Origin: Yersinia nurmii | Lineage (GTDB): Bacteria > Pseudomonadota > Gammaproteobacteria > Enterobacterales > Enterobacteriaceae | DNA length: 64,000 bases | Reading direction: 5' to 3' | NCBI RefSeq assembly: GCF_001112925.1 | Contig: NZ_CPYD01000008.1 | Span: 143,621-207,620, forward strand | In this document: piece after piece, positions 28,280 through 39,379 of the stretch | Layout: each line of letters begins with the position of its first letter | Numbering within the stretch: the first letter of the stretch is position 1 | The notes under the pieces: model-generated | Seen by the model: the letters and a program-made list of their open reading frames with translations, nothing else | Database searches by the model: none | What the model was told of the DNA's origin: nothing | Made by a program: the position numbers and the translations under genes

Positions 28280-28293
28280 AAAACCGGTTTAGC
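28278..28293. promoter_or_regulatory. main ScrR-like operator before scrY
   Basis: GAAAAACCGGTTTAGC contains the perfect palindrome AAACCGGTTT and matches the ScrR-type operator at 14 of 16 positions. It lies just downstream of the proposed -10. Confidence 0.65.
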
Positions 28294-28300
28294 TGTTTAG

Positions 28301-29857
<1,557 letters not shown>

Positions 29858-29987
29858 TGATAACTGACCGTCGAACCGCAACGACGACGGCCATAAGTCA
29901 CTCTGTATATAAATAACAATGTACCGCGGCGAGAAAGACCGCAATGCGGTTCTGATCGCGGCTTTGCTGGATAGAATGAGGGAAAAA

Positions 29988-31358
29988 ATGAACATTACTG
30001 AGACCGTTTCGGCTCTGCTCCCGCTGCTGGGGGGCAAGGAAAATATCGTCAGTGCCGCCCACTGTGCCACCCGCCTGCGGCTGGTATTGGCCGATGATGA
30101 TCGGGTTCAAAAGTCCGCCATCGAAAAACTGGACGGCGTAAAAGGTTGCTTCAGTAACGCCGGTCAAATTCAGGTTATTTTCGGCACCGGTTTGGTCAAT
30201 AAGGTTCACGCGGAATTTATCCGACAAACCGGCGTAAACGAATCCAGTAAATCCGAAGCAGCCGATCTGGCAGCCAAAAAACTCAATCCATTCCAACGGG
30301 TTGCTCGTTTACTGTCAAATATCTTTGTGCCAATTATTCCGGCTATCGTCGCCTCTGGCCTACTAATGGGCCTGCTGGGGATGGTGAAAACCTATGGCTG
30401 GGCCGACGCCGACAGCGCCATCTTTATCATGCTGGATATGTTCAGCTCCGCCGCCTTTATCATTTTGCCGATTCTGATTGGCTTTACCGCCGCGAAAGAG
30501 TTCGGCGGAAACCCTTATTTGGGGGCCACGTTGGGCGGGATTCTCACTCATCCGGCACTGACCAACGCTTGGGGTGTGGCGGGCGGCTTCCACACCATGA
30601 ATTTCTTCGGATTAGACATCGCCATGATCGGCTATCAAGGCACCGTGTTTCCGGTGTTATTGGCGGTTTGGTTTATGAGCATGGTGGAAAAACGGCTGCG
30701 TAAAGTGGTGCCTAACGCGCTGGATCTGATCCTGACGCCATTCCTCACCGTAGTGATTTCCGGTTTTATCGCACTGCTGTTCATCGGCCCGGCAGGTCGG
30801 GTACTCGGCGACGGTATTTCAATGATCCTCAGCACGTTGATCACCCACGCAGGCTGGTTTGCCGGATTGCTGTTCGGCGGCCTGTATTCGGTGATAGTGA
30901 TTACCGGTATCCACCATAGTTTCCACGCGATTGAAGCTGGATTACTGGGTAACCCAAACATTGGTGTTAACTTTCTGCTGCCGATTTGGTCGATGGCCAA
31001 CGTTGCTCAGGGCGGGGCCTGTCTGGCGGTGTACTTCAAAACTAAGGATGTCAAAATCAAGGCTATCGCAGTGCCGTCGGCCTTCTCTGCCATGCTAGGT
31101 ATTACCGAGGCGGCAATCTTTGGTATTAACCTGCGCTTTGTGAAGCCGTTTCTGGCTGCACTAGCCGGCGGCGCACTGGGCGGTGCCTGGGTGGTTGCCA
31201 ATCACGTCGGTATGACCGCCGTAGGTTTAACCGGCATCCCCGGTTTGGCTATCGTTCAAAGCAGCGCCATTGTCAGCTATCTGATTGGTTTGGTTATCGC
31301 TTTCGGCTCGGCCTTTATCCTCTCGCTGCTGCTGAAATACAAAACGGACAGTGAATAA
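29988..31358 (+). CDS. scrA: ScrA: sucrose PTS permease, EIIBC
   Basis: From the ATG at 29988 (GAGGG upstream) the protein has 456 residues like ScrA. The IIB domain carries the phosphorylated cysteine in SAAHCATRLRL (Cys26); the IIC domain from about residue 105 has ten or so membrane helices with ITGIHHSFHAIE. There is no IIA domain, so glucose EIIA (Crr) must serve it, as in other scr systems. It imports sucrose as sucrose 6-phosphate. The longer frame from 29919 is not supported. Stop and scrB start overlap (TAATG). A hairpin ACCGC/GCGGT near 29938 lies in the scrY-scrA gap. Confidence 0.96.
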   Translation: MNITETVSALLPLLGGKENIVSAAHCATRLRLVLADDDRVQKSAIEKLDGVKGCFSNAGQIQVIFGTGLVNKVHAEFIRQTGVNESSKSEAADLAAKKLNPFQRVARLLSNIFVPIIPAIVASGLLMGLLGMVKTYGWADADSAIFIMLDMFSSAAFIILPILIGFTAAKEFGGNPYLGATLGGILTHPALTNAWGVAGGFHTMNFFGLDIAMIGYQGTVFPVLLAVWFMSMVEKRLRKVVPNALDLILTPFLTVVISGFIALLFIGPAGRVLGDGISMILSTLITHAGWFAGLLFGGLYSVIVITGIHHSFHAIEAGLLGNPNIGVNFLLPIWSMANVAQGGACLAVYFKTKDVKIKAIAVPSAFSAMLGITEAAIFGINLRFVKPFLAALAGGALGGAWVVANHVGMTAVGLTGIPGLAIVQSSAIVSYLIGLVIAFGSAFILSLLLKYKTDSE

Positions 31359-32767
31359 TGCAAGAAGCCAGTTTACTCAAACAACTCACGTTGGCAGTAA
31401 TGTCCGGTCAGGTTCGGGCAGCGCAGGACCCGCATCGGCCCGGCTGGCATTTGGCTCCGTGCGTCGGGCTACTTAACGATCCTAACGGTTTTATCTATCA
31501 CGCTGGCTACTACCATTTATTTTATCAATGGAATCCGCTGGCCTGCGCCCACGGCAGTAAATATTGGGGACACTGGCGCAGTGCGGATTTGATTCACTGG
31601 GAGCATCAGCCTCTGGCGCTGGCACCAAGCGAAGAATATGAAAGCCATGGCTGTTACTCTGGCTCTGCGGTGATCCACGACGAACGCATTCACCTGATGT
31701 ATACCGGAAATGTGAAATATCCTGATGGTAGCCGCACCGCATTTCAATGTTTGGCGCGCGAGAATGCACGTGGAGAATTCGATAAGCTGGGGCCGGTACT
31801 GAGCCTGCCTGTCGGCTATACCGGCCATGTGCGCGATCCGAAAGTCTGGCAGCACGACGGTCGGTGGTACATGGTTTTGGGCGCGCAGGATCTTGAGCTG
31901 AAAGGCAAAGTGTTGCTGTTCCGTTCGCCGGATCTGCATCAATGGCAAAGTCTGGGCGAAATTGCTGGCTCTGGCATCAGCGGTTTGAATGATTTCGGTT
32001 ATATGTGGGAATGTCCGGACCTGTTTGCACTTGGCGACGAAGATGTGCTGATCTTCTGTCCGCAAGGGCTGGCAGCGGAGGCCGAACGTTATCGCAATAC
32101 TTACCAGGCCGGTTATGTCTGCGGAAAACTCGATTATCAGCAAGGTCAGTTTAACCACGGTGCTTTCCACGAGCTGGACGCTGGGTTTGAATTCTACGCC
32201 CCACAAACCACACTGGCCGCAGATGGTCGCCGTTTACTGTTTGGCTGGATGGGCATTCCGGATCAGGATGAGTTATATCAGCCAACGGTCAATTACGGCT
32301 GGATTCACACAATGAGCTGTCCGCGCGAGCTGTCGCTGCGTAATGGCAAAGTTATTCAGCGACCAGCTCGTGAATTAACCGCATTGCGCACCGTTCTCTT
32401 CCAGTGGAAAGGAAGCGCCGATGCCGCGCCGCCGTTACGCATTGACAGTGCGGAAATCCAGCTGGAAATCAGCGGCGAGTTCACCCTACAACTGGCCGAT
32501 GCCATGACGCTGGAATGGGACGGCGAGCGCCTGACCCTCAGCCGCAAAAATCTGCGTACCGGCGAGCGAGAATTCCGCTACTGGCGCGGTTCTGTGCAGC
32601 AGTTGCAGCTGCTTTTCGACCGCTGTAGCGTGGAAATATTTATCAACAATGGTGAAGGCGTGATGACTTCCAGCTATTTCCCTCAGCCTGAACCACTAGC
32701 AATATTCAGCGGCAATGGTGAACTGCGCCTGCGGCACTGGTTGTTACTGTCACCCATGTTAGAATAA
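31358..32767 (+). CDS. scrB: ScrB: sucrose-6-phosphate hydrolase (GH32)
   Basis: The 469-residue GH32 enzyme splits sucrose 6-phosphate into glucose 6-phosphate and fructose. The catalytic nucleophile is Asp41 in LLNDPNG, the transition-state Asp lies in VRDPKVW, and the acid/base is Glu218 in MWECPDLF. A C-terminal beta-sandwich follows. It is translationally coupled to scrA by a one-base overlap, and followed 21 bases later by scrR. Confidence 0.96.
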   Translation: MQEASLLKQLTLAVMSGQVRAAQDPHRPGWHLAPCVGLLNDPNGFIYHAGYYHLFYQWNPLACAHGSKYWGHWRSADLIHWEHQPLALAPSEEYESHGCYSGSAVIHDERIHLMYTGNVKYPDGSRTAFQCLARENARGEFDKLGPVLSLPVGYTGHVRDPKVWQHDGRWYMVLGAQDLELKGKVLLFRSPDLHQWQSLGEIAGSGISGLNDFGYMWECPDLFALGDEDVLIFCPQGLAAEAERYRNTYQAGYVCGKLDYQQGQFNHGAFHELDAGFEFYAPQTTLAADGRRLLFGWMGIPDQDELYQPTVNYGWIHTMSCPRELSLRNGKVIQRPARELTALRTVLFQWKGSADAAPPLRIDSAEIQLEISGEFTLQLADAMTLEWDGERLTLSRKNLRTGEREFRYWRGSVQQLQLLFDRCSVEIFINNGEGVMTSSYFPQPEPLAIFSGNGELRLRHWLLLSPMLE

Positions 32768-32788
32768 GGACATCTTTCCCGGTGGCAG

Positions 32789-33820
32789 ATGCAGTCAGTG
32801 AAAAACAGTAAACGTATTACTATTAACGATATAGCTAAACTGGCTGGTGTGTCTAAATCGACCACCAGTCTGGTTCTGAATGGCCGCAGTAAGGAATATC
32901 GTGTTTCTGACGAAACCCGGGATCGCATTATCGCCCTGGCCAACGAACACAATTACCAGCCCAGTTTCCACGCGCGTTCTTTGCGATCGACCCGCAGCCA
33001 TACGCTGGGTCTGGTGGTGCCTGAAATGACCAATCACGGTTTTGCCCTGATTTCCCGCGAGCTGGAAATGCTGTGTCGCGAAGCCGGATTGCAACTGCTT
33101 ATCGCCTGCACCGATGAAAATCCCAGCCAAGAAATGATGGCGGTGAACAGTCTGGTGCAGCGTCAAGTTGACGGTTTGATCGTCGCTTCCAGCCAACTGA
33201 ACGATAGCGAATACCAAAAGATAAACGCTCGGCTGCCAGTGGTACAAATGGATCGGCTGATCGGCGAATCGACTCTTCCACTGGTCATCACCGATTCCAT
33301 TACCTCCACCGCCACGTTGGTAGAAAAAGTGGCGCAGCAGCATCAGGATGAGTTTTATTTCCTCGGCGGCCAGCCGCGCATTTCACCGACGCGCGACCGC
33401 CTGAGCGGATTTCAACAGGGTTTACAGCGCGCGGGCGTAGAATGTCGCCCGGAATGGATACTCAACGGCAATTATCTGCCTAGCTCCGGCTATGAAATGA
33501 TCGCTCAACTTTGCGCTCAATTGGGTCGGCCACCGAAAGCGGTATTTACCGCCGCCTGTGGCCTACTGGAAGGGGTGCTGCGTTACCTGAACCAATATCA
33601 ATTGATGGATAGCGATATTCACCTATGCAGCTTTGACGATCATTACCTGTTTGACTGCCTGCCGCTAAAAATCGATACCATCGCTCAGGACTGCCAAGGG
33701 CTAGCGCGTCATAGCTTCGAGATGGTTACCGCGCTGATCGCCGAGCAACCGTTAGAACAGCAGCGGCTGATTCTGCCGGGGCAAATTCACTGGCGTCATC
33801 CAGACTCTAAAGCCAGGTAG
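32789..33820 (+). CDS. scrR: ScrR: LacI-family sucrose regulon repressor
   Basis: The 343-residue repressor has a LacI helix-turn-helix and hinge ([23 protein letters not shown]) and a periplasmic-binding-protein-like effector domain. By homology fructose or fructose 1-phosphate lifts repression. It closes the scr cluster and is probably cotranscribed with scrYAB. Its likely targets are the GCTAAACCGG-type sites before scrK and scrY. The Ser-Lys-Glu-Tyr insert after the helix-turn-helix resembles fructose-repressor (Cra-like) DNA-binding domains. Confidence 0.94.
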   Translation: MQSVKNSKRITINDIAKLAGVSKSTTSLVLNGRSKEYRVSDETRDRIIALANEHNYQPSFHARSLRSTRSHTLGLVVPEMTNHGFALISRELEMLCREAGLQLLIACTDENPSQEMMAVNSLVQRQVDGLIVASSQLNDSEYQKINARLPVVQMDRLIGESTLPLVITDSITSTATLVEKVAQQHQDEFYFLGGQPRISPTRDRLSGFQQGLQRAGVECRPEWILNGNYLPSSGYEMIAQLCAQLGRPPKAVFTAACGLLEGVLRYLNQYQLMDSDIHLCSFDDHYLFDCLPLKIDTIAQDCQGLARHSFEMVTALIAEQPLEQQRLILPGQIHWRHPDSKAR

Positions 33821-33969
33821 GTTGAAAGCTCAGTATTCCCTCAGTCAATTTGCTTCGAATAAAGTGACGGCCGCATTTGCCTGCGGCTTCACAGCAATTC
33901 AGACAATAATTAGAGTTAATAGTGATTCTCGTTTTTTGGAGATCACTGTCTGGTTGAGGTAAATCTATT

Positions 33970-35922
33970 TTGGCCCCAAAGTCTGCCCCACATTGTGCTG
34001 AATCACCTTACCGCCCTCAGGCAACGGTGGTTACGCCCGCACTGAATGATTCCTGGCAACGCTGTCATAAACTGATGCAGCCCGCCACTTGGCGAATTCC
34101 ACATCGGGCGGCTGGCGCGACATTCAGCTCGATATGCCAGCGTAAAAACGATCTGTTGGTACTGGGGCAAGCGGCGCTGGAAGATGCGTATGAATATATG
34201 GAATCCCGCGAGTGTAGCCTGCTTATTCTGGATGAAAGCGGCTGTACCCTGTGGCAATGCGGTCATCCGAAAACACTGCGCCAGCTCAGTGAATTAGGTT
34301 TTACCGCCGGCAGCTACTGGGCCGAAGGTTTGATCGGTACCAACGCGCCGGCACTAGCGATGGCCGAAGGTAACCCAATGCAGGTCAGCGGCAGTCAACA
34401 CTTTAAGCTGGCGCTGCATCCATGGCATTTCTGTGCAACGCCGGTATACGACAACAGCGGGCGACAGCGAGCAGTGATCGTGTTGGGCTGTTTGCTGACG
34501 GAAAAAGCCGCCAGTGATTTACCGCTGACGTTGGCTATTGCGCGGGAAATCGGTAATTCCCTGCATGCGGATAGCTTGCTGGCAGAAACCAATCGCCATT
34601 TGAATGAGTTAAACGCCCTGCTCGACGGCGTGGAAGACGGCGTGATGGCTTGGGATCAGCGTGGCTGCCTGCTGTATCTCAATCGGCGCGCCGCCGCCAT
34701 TTTGCGGCTGGATGAAACCAATAGTCTGGGGAAACCGGTCAGCCAGTTACTGACGCTTCCTGCCCTGCTGACCCACGCAATTCAGCAACGCAGTCCTCTC
34801 AGCCACGTAGAGGTGACGTTTGAGAACCAACAGCAGTTTATTCCGGCGTTACTCACGCTAAAACCGATACCCGACGGCGATCGCTGCGGCTTTATCGCAT
34901 TGTTGCATCCGCAGGAACTGCTGCGCCAAATGGTACACAACCAATTGGGTCGCGCCAGCCATACCTTCGATGAGATGCCGGTTAGCTCTCTGGAAATGCG
35001 CCGTTTGGTTCGTTACGGCAAACAGGCAGCTAAAGGCCAGCATCCTATCTTGCTACACGGCGAAGAAGGCGTGGGAAAACAGCGACTAGGCCAGGCAATT
35101 CATAACGCCAGCGAACGAGCCAATGGCCCTTATATCGCTTTGAACTGTCAGGCTTTGCCGCAAAGCTTAATGGCACGAGAATTCCTCGGCAGTGATGCCA
35201 GTGAAGGCGAGGCTGGGCAACCGAGTAAATTCGAGTTAGCCAACGGTGGCACATTATATTTGGAGCAGGTGGAATACCTGTCGCCGGAAATGCAGTCCGC
35301 ACTGCTGCAGATCGTTAAAACCGGCATTCTGATGCGCGTCAATTCCAATCGGGTGATTCCGGTGGATGTGCGGATTATTGCCGCCACCGGCGCGGATTTA
35401 CCGCTGCTGGTCAAACAAGGGCGTTTTCGCCGCCAGTTGTTCTATACACTTCAGTCTTTCGAATTACATATCCCGCCGTTACGCCAGCGCCAACAGGATA
35501 TTCAACTACTGGTACAACATACCTTGCGGGATTTAGGGCAGCATTTTCACTGCCAGTATCAGACCGATGAAGATGTTAATCGGCAGCTCAATCAGTATCC
35601 GTGGCCGGGCAACGATCAGGAGTTGAAAAGCGTTGTCGAACGTGCTGCGATGTCCTGTCGCAATAACCGAATCCGTCTCAATGACTTACCTGAGCATTTG
35701 CTGGGTGAAAAATTGCTTCTTGAACCGGACGCTCCGCAGCCGCAGCCGGTACTATCACTGCAAGAGCTTGAGCGACAGGCGATAATTCGCGCCGCGCTGG
35801 TGTGTCAGGGTCAGCTTAATGAAATGGCAACCTTGCTGGGCATTGGCCGCACCACACTGTGGCGTAAAGTGAAGCTGCACCGGCTGGATATCGGACAGTT
35901 TAAAGGCGGAGAAGCGGTTTAA
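33970..35922 (+). CDS. dhaR: DhaR: activator of the dihydroxyacetone kinase operon
   Basis: The 650-residue protein has an N-terminal sensor region with the SWQRCHKLM start and GAF-like domain, a PAS-like domain (about 205-315), an AAA+ domain with Walker A GEEGVGK, and a C-terminal Fis-type helix-turn-helix (MATLLGIGRTTLWRKVK). The sigma-54-contacting GAFTGA loop is missing, as in E. coli DhaR, which acts at a sigma-70 promoter and senses DhaK and DhaL. No in-frame ATG suits the family start; TTG at 33970 behind GAGG is the likely start, with GTG at 34027 as alternative. Convergent with gldA-dhaKLM. Confidence 0.92.
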   Translation: MAPKSAPHCAESPYRPQATVVTPALNDSWQRCHKLMQPATWRIPHRAAGATFSSICQRKNDLLVLGQAALEDAYEYMESRECSLLILDESGCTLWQCGHPKTLRQLSELGFTAGSYWAEGLIGTNAPALAMAEGNPMQVSGSQHFKLALHPWHFCATPVYDNSGRQRAVIVLGCLLTEKAASDLPLTLAIAREIGNSLHADSLLAETNRHLNELNALLDGVEDGVMAWDQRGCLLYLNRRAAAILRLDETNSLGKPVSQLLTLPALLTHAIQQRSPLSHVEVTFENQQQFIPALLTLKPIPDGDRCGFIALLHPQELLRQMVHNQLGRASHTFDEMPVSSLEMRRLVRYGKQAAKGQHPILLHGEEGVGKQRLGQAIHNASERANGPYIALNCQALPQSLMAREFLGSDASEGEAGQPSKFELANGGTLYLEQVEYLSPEMQSALLQIVKTGILMRVNSNRVIPVDVRIIAATGADLPLLVKQGRFRRQLFYTLQSFELHIPPLRQRQQDIQLLVQHTLRDLGQHFHCQYQTDEDVNRQLNQYPWPGNDQELKSVVERAAMSCRNNRIRLNDLPEHLLGEKLLLEPDAPQPQPVLSLQELERQAIIRAALVCQGQLNEMATLLGIGRTTLWRKVKLHRLDIGQFKGGEAV

Positions 35923-35940
35923 TACCTTGGTAGTTAACCA

Positions 35941-35972
35941 AAGAAAAGGAGCCAATTCTGGCTCCTTTTCTT
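35941..35972. terminator. bidirectional terminator between dhaR and dhaM
   Basis: AAGAAAAGGAGCCA and TGGCTCCTTTTCTT form a perfect 14-bp stem with loop ATTC, A/T-rich at its base on both sides, between convergent genes. Confidence 0.9.
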
Positions 35973-36033
35973 ATATCGCTGGGAACATATTATTTTGCTG
36001 AGATATATCGCGAGTCTCTCTCGCGCCGGTAAC

Positions 36034-37467
36034 TTACCCTTTAATTTTCAACACGCCACTGGCTGTATCCAGTTCAGCCATCATTCCTGTATGAGTGGCA
36101 TCCAGACAGCCACTCATTCCCACCGCCATGGGAATACCCAAGGCGCGGGATAGAATCGCGCTGTGTGACACCGTGCTCCCCAGGCTCAGGCAAATACCTT
36201 TTACTTGCTGTCGCCGCAGCCCGACCAACGCCGATGGCATTAGCTCATCCGCCACCAATAACGCGCTACCGCCAATGTGCAACGAAGCCAGCGGCAAACC
36301 GGTCAGATGTCCCAGCGCCCGATTAAGAATATCGCGAATATCCAGCTCGCGAACCCGCAGGTATTCATCATCCAGCGCCTGATAATCCGCGGCCATTGCC
36401 ATCAACTCACCGCGCAGGGCGGACTCGGCGCAAACACGTTCCTGAGCAATCCGCTGATTCACCGCCTGCTGCAGATCTTCATCGCTGACTAATAGCTGAT
36501 GAGCGCTGAATATCGCCCCGAATTCTTCACCAAGAGTTTCTCCCACCTGTGTAGCCAGAGATTCCAAATCTGTCGCAGTTTGGATCAGCGCCTGCTGTAG
36601 ACGCTGCTGCTCACCAGCCACTTGTTCGGCACTGATAGTGCGGGGAATAAACGCCGTCATCGCAGGAGGAAGTTGGAGAATTGGCCCACGAACGACCCCG
36701 TTTGGCACCATCGTTCCCGCAAGTTCCGCGTTATCACTGTCCGCGACTGATTCGCCAAAATGCCGCTGAGCTAACTGTTCAAACGCAGCCAACGCCAGTT
36801 CGGCCTGAGCTCCGCGGGCTAGCAGGCGAATGGTATCCCCTTTGCGTACTTGCAAGATCGCCAGCTGATTCAGACTACGCGGGTTCACGCATTTACCGCC
36901 CTTTTCCAGCAGTAGCTCGGCGTCAAAAGGTGCAAGAGCCTCCACCAGCTTTGCCGCAGGGCGAACGTGTAAACCGTTGGGATTCTGTACTCGCCAACTC
37001 ACGCTTTGCGCATCTTCGCCGAATCCCGTCACAGAAGCAGATTCTTCCGACTGGTTTTCTTCGCCCAATTGGCTACTTTTCGCCGCCAGCGCGCCCATAG
37101 CTTCAGCACGAACCTGTTGTAACGATGAGCCTGCCGATGCCGCGACTACCGCCGCCAGCGTGCCTTCTACCAAAGGAGCCGCACACAGCAGCACATTGGC
37201 TGCCATCGCCGGGTCGAGCAGATCCAAGGCGGTTTCCGCGCTTAGCACGGCGCTACCAAGATCCATCAACACCAATACCCCGGCGGGATCGTAAACTGAC
37301 TCAATGGCTTCCATCACTTTAATGGCGTCAGTGCCGATGGGATGATCCACGTCGTCCACCCCTGCGGCCAGCGCCAACCGACATCCGCCCTGCGCCATTT
37401 GTTGCGCCAGCTCGGCAACGCCCTGAGCCAACAACGCACTGTGGGAAACTACAACGATATTGACCAT
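36034..37467 (-). CDS. dhaM: DhaM: phosphotransfer protein (EIIA-HPr-EI fusion)
   Basis: The 477-residue protein has three phosphotransfer domains. First is a mannose-type EIIA with His9 in VVSHSALLAQG, next an HPr domain with NPNGLHVRPAAKL (about residues 160-245), and last the N-terminal domain of enzyme I with STVSHSAILSRALGIP near residue 433. It relays phosphate from PEP through EI/HPr to ADP on DhaL. All three histidines are present. Length equals E. coli DhaM (472). Last gene of the operon, 99 bases after dhaL. Confidence 0.96.
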   Translation of the reverse strand: MVNIVVVSHSALLAQGVAELAQQMAQGGCRLALAAGVDDVDHPIGTDAIKVMEAIESVYDPAGVLVLMDLGSAVLSAETALDLLDPAMAANVLLCAAPLVEGTLAAVVAASAGSSLQQVRAEAMGALAAKSSQLGEENQSEESASVTGFGEDAQSVSWRVQNPNGLHVRPAAKLVEALAPFDAELLLEKGGKCVNPRSLNQLAILQVRKGDTIRLLARGAQAELALAAFEQLAQRHFGESVADSDNAELAGTMVPNGVVRGPILQLPPAMTAFIPRTISAEQVAGEQQRLQQALIQTATDLESLATQVGETLGEEFGAIFSAHQLLVSDEDLQQAVNQRIAQERVCAESALRGELMAMAADYQALDDEYLRVRELDIRDILNRALGHLTGLPLASLHIGGSALLVADELMPSALVGLRRQQVKGICLSLGSTVSHSAILSRALGIPMAVGMSGCLDATHTGMMAELDTASGVLKIKG

Positions 37468-37566
37468 CTTTCCTCCTGGAATCTGATACTGCTCTGCGGT
37501 TATCGCACCGGCCTGACGGACACGCTTTTAATGCGTTATGGCAAATGGTTCATGTAAAATTCATCG

Positions 37567-38199
37567 CTAACGGCAAGCTACCTGCAATAACGCCTGCATC
37601 ATTAGCATGGCCGAAGTCGCGCCGGGGTCCTGATGGCCAATACTGCGTTCACCGAGATAACTGGCACGGCCTTTACGCGCCTGCATGGTAATGGTGCTAG
37701 CCAGCGCCTGCTGCGAGCGTTCCACCGTTTGTTGCAATGCGTCCACCATCGATAAACCTTGCTGATTGGCCTTTTCCAACTGATCCACGACAGCCCACCA
37801 GACATCGCACATGGTTTTATCACCGGGTTCTGCCTTACCGCGCATCACCACACCTTCAACGCCGTCCTTAAACATTTGGCACAGAGCGGGAAGATCGAGG
37901 CTTTGTTTAGCATTAGTACTCTGCGCCGCTCGGATAAAGAACGTGCCAAACAGCGGGCCACTGGCCCCACCTACGCTGGATAACAACGTCATACCGGTGT
38001 TCTTCAGGATGAACCCAATGTCTTTGTCTGCCACCGAAGGGAGCTTTTCGACCACTTTGTTAAAACCGCGATTCATGTTCAGGCCATGATCGCCATCGCC
38101 AATTTCAGTGTCTAGCTGAGTGAGGAAATCCCGTTGTTGAGTAAAAACCTCGGCGCAAAGTTGCAGCCAATTGACGATATCTTGTTTGGTTAATGCCAT
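37567..38199 (-). CDS. dhaL: DhaL: ADP-binding subunit of dihydroxyacetone kinase
   Basis: The 210-residue all-helical subunit carries the permanently bound ADP that is phosphorylated by DhaM. The Mg-ADP site DTEIGDGDHGLNMNRGF and the SSVGGASGPLFGTFF loop are conserved. GGAGG lies seven bases upstream of the ATG at 38199; an in-frame ATG at 38214 overlaps the dhaK stop region and is less likely. Same length as E. coli DhaL. Confidence 0.96.
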   Translation of the reverse strand: MALTKQDIVNWLQLCAEVFTQQRDFLTQLDTEIGDGDHGLNMNRGFNKVVEKLPSVADKDIGFILKNTGMTLLSSVGGASGPLFGTFFIRAAQSTNAKQSLDLPALCQMFKDGVEGVVMRGKAEPGDKTMCDVWWAVVDQLEKANQQGLSMVDALQQTVERSQQALASTITMQARKGRASYLGERSIGHQDPGATSAMLMMQALLQVACR

Positions 38200-38214
38200 T
38201 TTTTCCTCCGACAT

Positions 38215-39285
38215 TTAACACCCCCAACGCAGCGCAGGAGTATTGACCGGTGCGTCCCAAAGCGTGAGTAATTCATCATCCACTTTCAGCAACGTCATCG
38301 ACATGCCCTGCATATCCAGCGAAGTACAGTAAGAGCCAATCAGTTTACGTTCGACTTTCAGACCAAACTCGGCGCAGCGCGCGGCTAACCGATGCCAAAC
38401 GCCATACAGCTCAGACAGCGGCGTAGCACCCAGACTATTCACTAGGACTACGACTCTATCGCCCGCAGCCAATGGCTGTTTGCTCTGACGAGTTTCCTGC
38501 CAATCTCCCAGTTGGCGATCCCAGTGGCGCAACGTGCGTTGATACTGACCGTGTTCAATCAACGTCTGGAACATTGCGTCAACGGTGCTATCCAACGAGG
38601 TAAAGGGACGGCGCTCGATGCCCGGTTCGCCGTGGATACCCACGCCAAACTCCATTTCATTTTCTGCCAGAATAAAGGACGGTTTACCCGCCGCAGGCAC
38701 CGTACAGGCCCCCAAAGCAATCCCGATGGAATGTCCCTGATTATTGATTTTTTGTCCCAACGCCACGCATTCATCCAGTGAATCACCGCGTTCGGCGGCA
38801 GCACCTAATAATTTTTCGATCAACACCGTATTAGCGACGCCACGGCGTCCGGCAGTGTATAGGCTGTCTTTTACCGCTACATCGTCATCAATCACTAGCG
38901 TTGCGACGGCGGTGCCTTCGCTGTGCAGCAGTTCGGCTGCGGTTTCAAAATTAAGAATGTCGCCGGTGTAGTTCTTTATCAGCATCAACACGCCTTTCCC
39001 GCCGTCGATAGCCTGACCGCACTCGAACATTTGATCCGGCGTAGGTGAAGTAAAAATCTCACCGGGACAGGCACCGTCCAGCATTCCTGCACCAATAAAG
39101 CCGCAGTGCATCGGTTCATGACCGCTACCGCCGCCGGACATCAGCGCCACTTTGCCTTGTACTGGCGCATCCCGGCGGGTAATAAACAGCGGCTCCTGAT
39201 GCAAAGTCAGTTCCGGATGCGCTTCCACTAAACCTTGAATTTGTTCCTGTAAAACGCTTTCAACGCTATTAATCAGTTTTTTCAT
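38215..39285 (-). CDS. dhaK: DhaK: dihydroxyacetone-binding subunit
   Basis: The 356-residue subunit binds dihydroxyacetone covalently as a hemiaminal through the His in GVGIHGEPG (about residue 218). The GGGSGHEP substrate loop near residue 52 and NYTGDILNF are conserved. With DhaL and DhaM it makes dihydroxyacetone phosphate. It follows gldA by 94 bases. Confidence 0.96.
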   Translation of the reverse strand: MKKLINSVESVLQEQIQGLVEAHPELTLHQEPLFITRRDAPVQGKVALMSGGGSGHEPMHCGFIGAGMLDGACPGEIFTSPTPDQMFECGQAIDGGKGVLMLIKNYTGDILNFETAAELLHSEGTAVATLVIDDDVAVKDSLYTAGRRGVANTVLIEKLLGAAAERGDSLDECVALGQKINNQGHSIGIALGACTVPAAGKPSFILAENEMEFGVGIHGEPGIERRPFTSLDSTVDAMFQTLIEHGQYQRTLRHWDRQLGDWQETRQSKQPLAAGDRVVVLVNSLGATPLSELYGVWHRLAARCAEFGLKVERKLIGSYCTSLDMQGMSMTLLKVDDELLTLWDAPVNTPALRWGC

Positions 39286-39379
39286 GCTGGTACTCCATCC
39301 ATAAGAGGCTCGGTTACCCGTGTGGGGCAGAACCGAGCGGCCCGCAGGCGACCCGGTTTGTTATCACAATGAATTCAAC

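Noticed and set aside
29919..29987. N-terminal extension of ScrA
   Set aside because: ScrA proteins start at MNITETVS; GAGGG precedes that ATG, and the extension has no family counterpart.
33970..35922. DhaR as a sigma-54-dependent activator
   Set aside because: The AAA+ domain lacks the GAFTGA motif, as in E. coli DhaR, which works with sigma-70.
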